Of a stretch of 26,051 nucleotides of DNA, positions 22,250-26,051 are shown one piece after another. The stretch spans positions 1-26,051 of the forward strand of contig DAOTUC010000152.1 of NCBI GenBank assembly GCA_034437315.1, written 5' to 3'. Each line of letters begins with the position of its first letter. The first letter of the stretch is position 1. The notes beneath the pieces were generated by a model, which saw only the letters and a program-made list of their open reading frames with translations, searched no databases and was not told the origin of the DNA. A program made the translations under genes and the position numbers. The DNA is from DSAR01 sp034437315 (GTDB lineage: Bacteria > Chloroflexota > Anaerolineae > B4-G1).

Positions 22250-23371
22250 ATGCCGAACTATGCTAGCTCAGGACCGATCATCGAAGGATTCGCCGTCGAG
22301 ACAGTAGATGGGTTGATCTTCACCGTCAAGGGATTGGTCCATCCCCCCGACCGCGTGATCGCTTATCTGCGCTACGCCCCACATCCCCAGGGCGACCGGG
22401 TGATGAGGCGGAGAGACGCGGACGCCCGCCGCTACCAACGGGTCTATCACTTCCGGGAACAGCGGGAGATTTTGGAGGCGTATGCCGGCCGGGACGCAAT
22501 CGCCGGGCAGGATATGGTTGGTCAACATCCGCCCTCCGATTACGTGTGGCGCGACCCGGTGTTCGGCATTGATCTACAGGGCGCGCCGTGTCGCCTCATC
22601 CGCGCGATTCACGATCCCTGCGCGTATCTGGCGGCCCTGCGTCAGCGCGGGCCGGCCGATCAGGTGGAGGAGGACGCGCTGGCGTTGGCGGCTTTATTGG
22701 ACGCGCGCATGTCGCGTGATGACCGGCTATCTCCGGACGCCATAGGCGTCTCCGGATCGGTGATGCTCGGCTTGCACCAGGAGGATTCCGACGTGGACCT
22801 CCTCGTCTACGGCGCACAAGCGGGACGGGCGGCCCACCGAGCGCTCCACAGCCTGTTGGCGGCGCCGCCAGGCCCACTCCGCCGCCCCGACCGTGCGGAA
22901 TTGGCGGCCCTCCACGCCGAGCATGCTCCAGACACGCCGCTGCCCTTCGCCGATTTCGCCCGTTTGCAGGCCCGCAAGGTCAACGAGCTGCGATTCCGTG
23001 GGCGGGAGGTGTTCGTCCGTTTCGTGAAACGAGCGGCGGAGGTAAATGAGCGCTATGGCGATCGGCGCTTCCAAACGCTGGGATCCGCAACGGTGCAGGC
23101 CAGGGTGACGGACGATCGGGATGCCATGTTTACCCCCTGCCGTTACGCCGTGACAGATGTGACGATCCTGGACGGCCCCACACACGCGGCGGCGGATCTG
23201 CGGGAGGTCGTCTCCTTCCGCGGGCGTTTCAGCGATCAGGCGCGGAACGGCGAATGGGTCGTTGGGCGGGGAACGCTGGAGCGGGTCGCGCCGCGTGACG
23301 CGCCGGACCATCACCGGCTGGTCGTCGGCGGGCAGGCGGGCGATTACCTGACGACTCGTGAGGAAGGATGA
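22250..23371 (+). CDS. Nucleotidyltransferase-like protein with intact GS...DxD motif
   Basis: 373 residues. The motif GVSGSVMLGLHQEDSDVDLLVYG (166-188) has the G169-S170 and D181-x-D183 pattern of minimal nucleotidyltransferases. The N-terminal block GLIFTVKGLVHPPDRVIAYLRYAPHP near 21-46 and the C-terminal blocks TLGSATVQARVTD and REVVSFRGRFSDQA are shared with the next gene product. It may belong to the archaeal predicted nucleotidyltransferase group COG1665; that is from memory and unverified. The substrate is unknown. Context suggests nucleotidylation or regulation in the C1 pathway. It overlaps the following paralogue by ATGA. Confidence 0.65.
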   Translation: MPNYASSGPIIEGFAVETVDGLIFTVKGLVHPPDRVIAYLRYAPHPQGDRVMRRRDADARRYQRVYHFREQREILEAYAGRDAIAGQDMVGQHPPSDYVWRDPVFGIDLQGAPCRLIRAIHDPCAYLAALRQRGPADQVEEDALALAALLDARMSRDDRLSPDAIGVSGSVMLGLHQEDSDVDLLVYGAQAGRAAHRALHSLLAAPPGPLRRPDRAELAALHAEHAPDTPLPFADFARLQARKVNELRFRGREVFVRFVKRAAEVNERYGDRRFQTLGSATVQARVTDDRDAMFTPCRYAVTDVTILDGPTHAAADLREVVSFRGRFSDQARNGEWVVGRGTLERVAPRDAPDHHRLVVGGQAGDYLTTREEG

Positions 23372-24558
23372 TGGACAGTCGCTCATCCGCCGGACATTTG
23401 CTATCCGCCGGGGCACGCAAACCCAAGGATCGCGACTTCATCCGCACGGTCGAGGGGCTGTTCTTCTGCGTCACCGGTTACCTCCACCCGCCGGACCGGT
23501 ACACGGCGTTCCTCAAATACTCGCCCCATCCGGATGGCAGGTGGCGACGGGTGCGGGCCGACCAGCCGGTTGCCGACCGACCGGTCGGCGACCGATACCG
23601 GCGGGAGATTGACTATTACCACGTCGCCAACGTCGCCGAGACGATCCGCTACCTGGAACAGCGCTATCCGCACTATGTCTCCGATTGTCCGGTGCGGGAC
23701 ATCCGTTTCTCGATGGTCCCGGCCGATTACGTAGACCGGTACTACGACCCCCAGGAGCGATTGCGGGAGATTCTGGCGGATCCCCAGGATTCGCTGGAGG
23801 CGGAGACCCGCGGCCTGGCGTTGGAGATCGCCCGGTGCGCCGAGATTGCGCCGGACGCATTGGGCGTCGTCGGCTCTATTCTGATCCGGCTCCATCATCC
23901 GGCCCTTTCGGACATCAATCTGACGGTGTATGGGATCGACAACGCGCGCCAGGTGCGGGCCGCGCTGCGGGCCGGTCGCAGCCCGCACATCCGGGGGATA
24001 GACGCCAATTTGGGGGGCCGATGGGTGCGCGAGATGATGGAATGGTTCCCTTTGACGGAGGAGGAAGCGCGCTACAACGTCAGTCGACGCTGGAATTACG
24101 GGTTCTATGCGAACATTGATCATGCGTCCGTGGACATTGGTCATGCGTCCGTGGGCCGTTTCTTCGGCGTCCACCCTACCCGTACGGATGCGGAAATCAC
24201 TGAACGGTATGGAGCGCGTATCTATCGGGGCCTGGGAAGCGCGACGATTGGAGCGACTGTGACCGGGGCGGCGGAGGCGTTATTTCAACCCGCCGTTTAT
24301 CACGTCGAGCAGGTATCCGCTCTCACGCCGCCCGAGGGTAGCGAGGGGATAGAGGCGGCCCGCACTCCCTGGGAACTCGTGCGCGAAATCGTCTCTTACG
24401 AGGGCCGTTTTCGCGATCTTGTGGAACCGTCTGCAAATGTTGAAATTGAGGCGCGTGGTAAGCTGGAATGTGTGAACGGTCAGTGGTACCGGTTGGTAGT
24501 GGGTTCCACATCGTTGGCGAGTGAAGCGTATATCAAACTATGGAACGGAGGTAGATAA
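23368..24558 (+). CDS. Paralogue of the preceding nucleotidyltransferase-like protein with altered DxN motif
   Basis: 396 residues from ATG 23368 (ATG 23371 is also possible). Shared blocks are EGLFFCVTGYLHPPDRYTAFLKYSPHP near 29, GVVGSILIRLHHPALSDINLTVYG (166-189), YRGLGSATIGATVTG near 289 and REIVSYEGRFRDL near 344. G169-S170 is kept, but the catalytic D-x-D is D182-x-N184, so the protein may be inactive or regulatory, perhaps as a partner of its neighbour. Repeats affect it at three places: a hairpin copy at residues 6-15, an inverted repeat at 23569-23592 (VADRPVGDR) and a tandem heptad at 24113-24154. The symporter start follows at once. Confidence 0.62.
   Translation: MMDSRSSAGHLLSAGARKPKDRDFIRTVEGLFFCVTGYLHPPDRYTAFLKYSPHPDGRWRRVRADQPVADRPVGDRYRREIDYYHVANVAETIRYLEQRYPHYVSDCPVRDIRFSMVPADYVDRYYDPQERLREILADPQDSLEAETRGLALEIARCAEIAPDALGVVGSILIRLHHPALSDINLTVYGIDNARQVRAALRAGRSPHIRGIDANLGGRWVREMMEWFPLTEEEARYNVSRRWNYGFYANIDHASVDIGHASVGRFFGVHPTRTDAEITERYGARIYRGLGSATIGATVTGAAEALFQPAVYHVEQVSALTPPEGSEGIEAARTPWELVREIVSYEGRFRDLVEPSANVEIEARGKLECVNGQWYRLVVGSTSLASEAYIKLWNGGR
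23385..23410 (-). repeat. Hairpin repeat copy, reverse orientation, at the N-terminus of the second paralogue
   Basis: CCGGACATTTGCTATCCGCC with flanking ATCCG. The stem has one mismatch (CGGAC/ATCCG). It is read as SSAGHLLSAG, upstream of the first residues shared with the paralogue. Confidence 0.7.
23569..23592 (+). repeat. Inverted repeat in the second nucleotidyltransferase-like gene
   Basis: GTTGCCGAC and GTCGGCGAC pair over 9 bp (one T-G) around CGACCG. Encodes a hydrophilic VADRPVGD linker. A different stem from the main family. Confidence 0.5.
24113..24154 (+). repeat. Tandem 21-bp duplication in the second nucleotidyltransferase-like gene
   Basis: ACATTGATCATGCGTCCGTGG and ACATTGGTCATGCGTCCGTGG differ at one base. 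Read in frame as two heptads, roughly NIDHASV-DIGHASV. Confidence 0.85.
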
Positions 24559-24559
24559 A

Positions 24560-25915
24560 ATGGGAGAAGCGGTATTCTTGCTTTACGCCGCCGCCGCGCT
24601 GGCGATTGGGGTTAAAGCGAAAGCGAAGACCTTGGAGACGTTTATCCTGGGCGACGAGCTGAACACGCGGACGATGGTCGCCACCGTCGTCTCCACGTTT
24701 TACGGCGCGTCTGCTATTCTGGGCGGCGTGGGATTGACGTATCAATTAGGCTTGGGCGCGCTCTGGTTTATGGCGCCTTTCTATCTGGGCAACCTGGCAG
24801 TGCTCCTCCTGCTCGCCAGGATCACAGGATCGAAAAGCTACACCCTGCCCGATTTTCTGGGCGGCTTCTACGGGCGCAACTTCGCCGTGGCCAGCGCGCT
24901 CCTGTTGACCACTTTGTGCCTCGTCCCGGAGGAGATCATCGCCGGAGGAAAGATATTAGCTACCTTCACGTCAATGCCTGTAGACGCGGCGATGGTCATT
25001 ATGGCAATCGTGTTGATCGCGCCCGTGGCGCTCGGCGGCATGCGGGCGGACGTGACGACCGACGTGATCCAGTTTGGATTGATGGTGTTGATGTTGGCCA
25101 TGCTGGCGCCTTTCATCCTCATCGTCGATCAACCGGTGAGGGAGATGATGAATGCGCCGCCGGAATATCTCAATCCGTTCGCCTTCCTCTCGTTGCAGGA
25201 GATTGGCGTGTTCTGTATCCTGTTGTTTTTCCTGCCGATCACGTCGGCGCCGTTATACCAACGGTTTTTCGTTTCAGAATCGAAGAGCAGCGCCAAGAGA
25301 TCGGTGTTGTACGCCATCGCCATCTGGATGCTCATAGATTTGGTCGTCGTGCTCGCCGGTTTTGCGGCCCTGAAGCGCTTCCCCAATCTATCCGATCCGG
25401 ATATGTCGCTCATCCAACTGGGCGCGACCTTGCCCGGGGTCGCCAGGGGCGTCTTCTTCGTGGGCCTACTGGCCGCTATGATGAGCACGGTCAACTCCTT
25501 CTTGCAATCCGGCGCGTCCAGTCTGGCTTACGATGTATGCCGCCATGTTTGGCCCCGGAGCGGAGCAGACCGCTTGTTGGCGCTCTCTCGGATCTTTGTC
25601 GTGGCGCTGGGAGTGCTAAGTTTAGCGCTTGCTCTGTGGTTCCAGATGATTGTGCCCGCTTTGATGTTCACGCTGAGCCTGTGGACAGCCGGAATTTTGA
25701 CGCCGACCCTGGCGGCGTTGATGGGCTGGCGGCTGAGCGAGCGGGGGGCGCTGTTCAGTTTGGCGAGCGGCGTGTTAGGCTCGCTGGCCTGGGAGGTTTT
25801 CCAGCCTTTCGATATAGACGCTTTATTTATCGGGTTGGGGTGCGCGTTGCTGGCGGCGCTTATCTCCAAGTCGCTGCCCCGGCTATTTGAAGAGGGCGGA
25901 ACAGATTCCGGCTAA
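24560..25915 (+). CDS. Sodium:solute symporter (SSS family)
   Basis: 451 residues from ATG 24560, chosen for GGAGG at 24547-24551. An integral membrane protein with about twelve hydrophobic segments. Family marks are ETFILGDELNTRTMVATVVSTFYGASAILGG near 21-50, SYTLPDFLGGFYGR near 93, and MMSTVNSFLQSGASSLAYDVCR near 310, which carries the Ser/Thr residues of the second sodium site. It is the last gene of the block and likely cotranscribed. It may import the organic substrate whose C1 units feed the pathway, or a precursor such as p-aminobenzoate or an amino acid. The family alone does not tell. Confidence 0.88.
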   Translation: MGEAVFLLYAAAALAIGVKAKAKTLETFILGDELNTRTMVATVVSTFYGASAILGGVGLTYQLGLGALWFMAPFYLGNLAVLLLLARITGSKSYTLPDFLGGFYGRNFAVASALLLTTLCLVPEEIIAGGKILATFTSMPVDAAMVIMAIVLIAPVALGGMRADVTTDVIQFGLMVLMLAMLAPFILIVDQPVREMMNAPPEYLNPFAFLSLQEIGVFCILLFFLPITSAPLYQRFFVSESKSSAKRSVLYAIAIWMLIDLVVVLAGFAALKRFPNLSDPDMSLIQLGATLPGVARGVFFVGLLAAMMSTVNSFLQSGASSLAYDVCRHVWPRSGADRLLALSRIFVVALGVLSLALALWFQMIVPALMFTLSLWTAGILTPTLAALMGWRLSERGALFSLASGVLGSLAWEVFQPFDIDALFIGLGCALLAALISKSLPRLFEEGGTDSG

Positions 25916-26051
25916 ATCAATCGGGTGCAGTTACTCCCAGTTACCAACGTCTCCTCAAACATCAGATAAGCCCATAAGTTGGGAGTGGCGCTGGCTTTGT
26001 GCGCTTTAGTGAAAGGTTCTTTCGTTGTTGCTGTGCTTGCTCCTGTGTCCT
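25916..26051. other. Downstream region without a supported gene
   Basis: No terminator with a T run is visible after the symporter. ACTCCCA (25933-25939) and TGGGAGT (25980-25986) form a 7-bp inverted repeat 40 nt apart. A minus-strand frame is open from the window edge to a stop at 25914-25912 and could be the end of a convergent gene, ending CTRLI, but I recognise nothing in it. Confidence 0.3.

Noticed and set aside
5999..24154. CRISPR array
   Set aside because: Repeats are short, dispersed, in coding frames and in both orientations, with no regular unique spacers or cas genes.
25912..26051. Minus-strand partial gene at the right edge
   Set aside because: Open for 46 codons to the window edge, but too short to judge and without a recognisable motif; noted only as an open frame.

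Overview
The window is a GC-rich bacterial chromosome segment dominated by one long block of genes on the + strand (about 5026-25915) for C1 chemistry on tetrahydromethanopterin (H4MPT) and methanofuran, coenzymes best known from methanogenic archaea. Lipoprotein signals, sigma70-like promoters, intrinsic terminators and a FolK domain point to a bacterium. Chloroflexota (Anaerolineae-like) is my best guess, but that is an impression and not proven by any marker here.

Layout. Positions 1-2387 (minus strand) hold a BMP-type nucleoside ABC uptake system: two permeases, a possible 45-codon ORF, and the start of the substrate-binding lipoprotein, which runs off the window. Positions 2388-3227 form an 840-bp divergent control region. 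It has a promoter on each strand and, on the + strand, a roughly 590-nt leader with a riboswitch-like fold, a terminator and a tiny cysteine-dense reading frame. Positions 3228-4760 encode one large cysteine-rich protein resembling the archaeal DUF2193 family, closed by a strong terminator. From 5026 on, about twenty genes follow head-to-tail with overlaps or short gaps: flavoprotein dihydromethanopterin reductase, MtdA-like dehydrogenase, ATP-grasp ligase, FwdD, FwdB, FwdA, a FolK-MptA fusion, a PTPS-like enzyme, a dihydropteroate-synthase-like protein, DUF447, beta-RFAP synthase, DUF1464, Ftr, FwdC, Mch, a RimK-like ligase, a CitG-like protein, two paralogous nucleotidyltransferase-like proteins, and a sodium:solute symporter.

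How they fit together. Mtd, Mch, Ftr and FwdABCD make the complete route methylene-H4MPT -> methenyl-H4MPT -> formyl-H4MPT -> formylmethanofuran -> CO2, or the reverse. MptA/FolK, the PTPS-like enzyme, the DHPS-like protein, beta-RFAP synthase, dihydromethanopterin reductase and a glutamate-ligase-like ATP-grasp would build the H4MPT-type carrier. FwdB keeps the iron-sulfur cysteines and the metal-ligand cysteine, and a separate FwdD is present. This argues for a redox-active archaeal-type formylmethanofuran dehydrogenase and not the hydrolytic Fhc complex of methylotrophic proteobacteria. Fae, Mer and the polyferredoxin subunits of Fwd are not in the window.

The most unexpected sequence-level signal is a family of 18-bp hairpin repeats (CGGAT-7 nt-ATCCG) embedded in frame, in both orientations, inside at least nine of these genes. 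One copy forms the start of mch and the stop of fwdC together. Variants with CGGAC/GTCCG stems suggest compensatory change.
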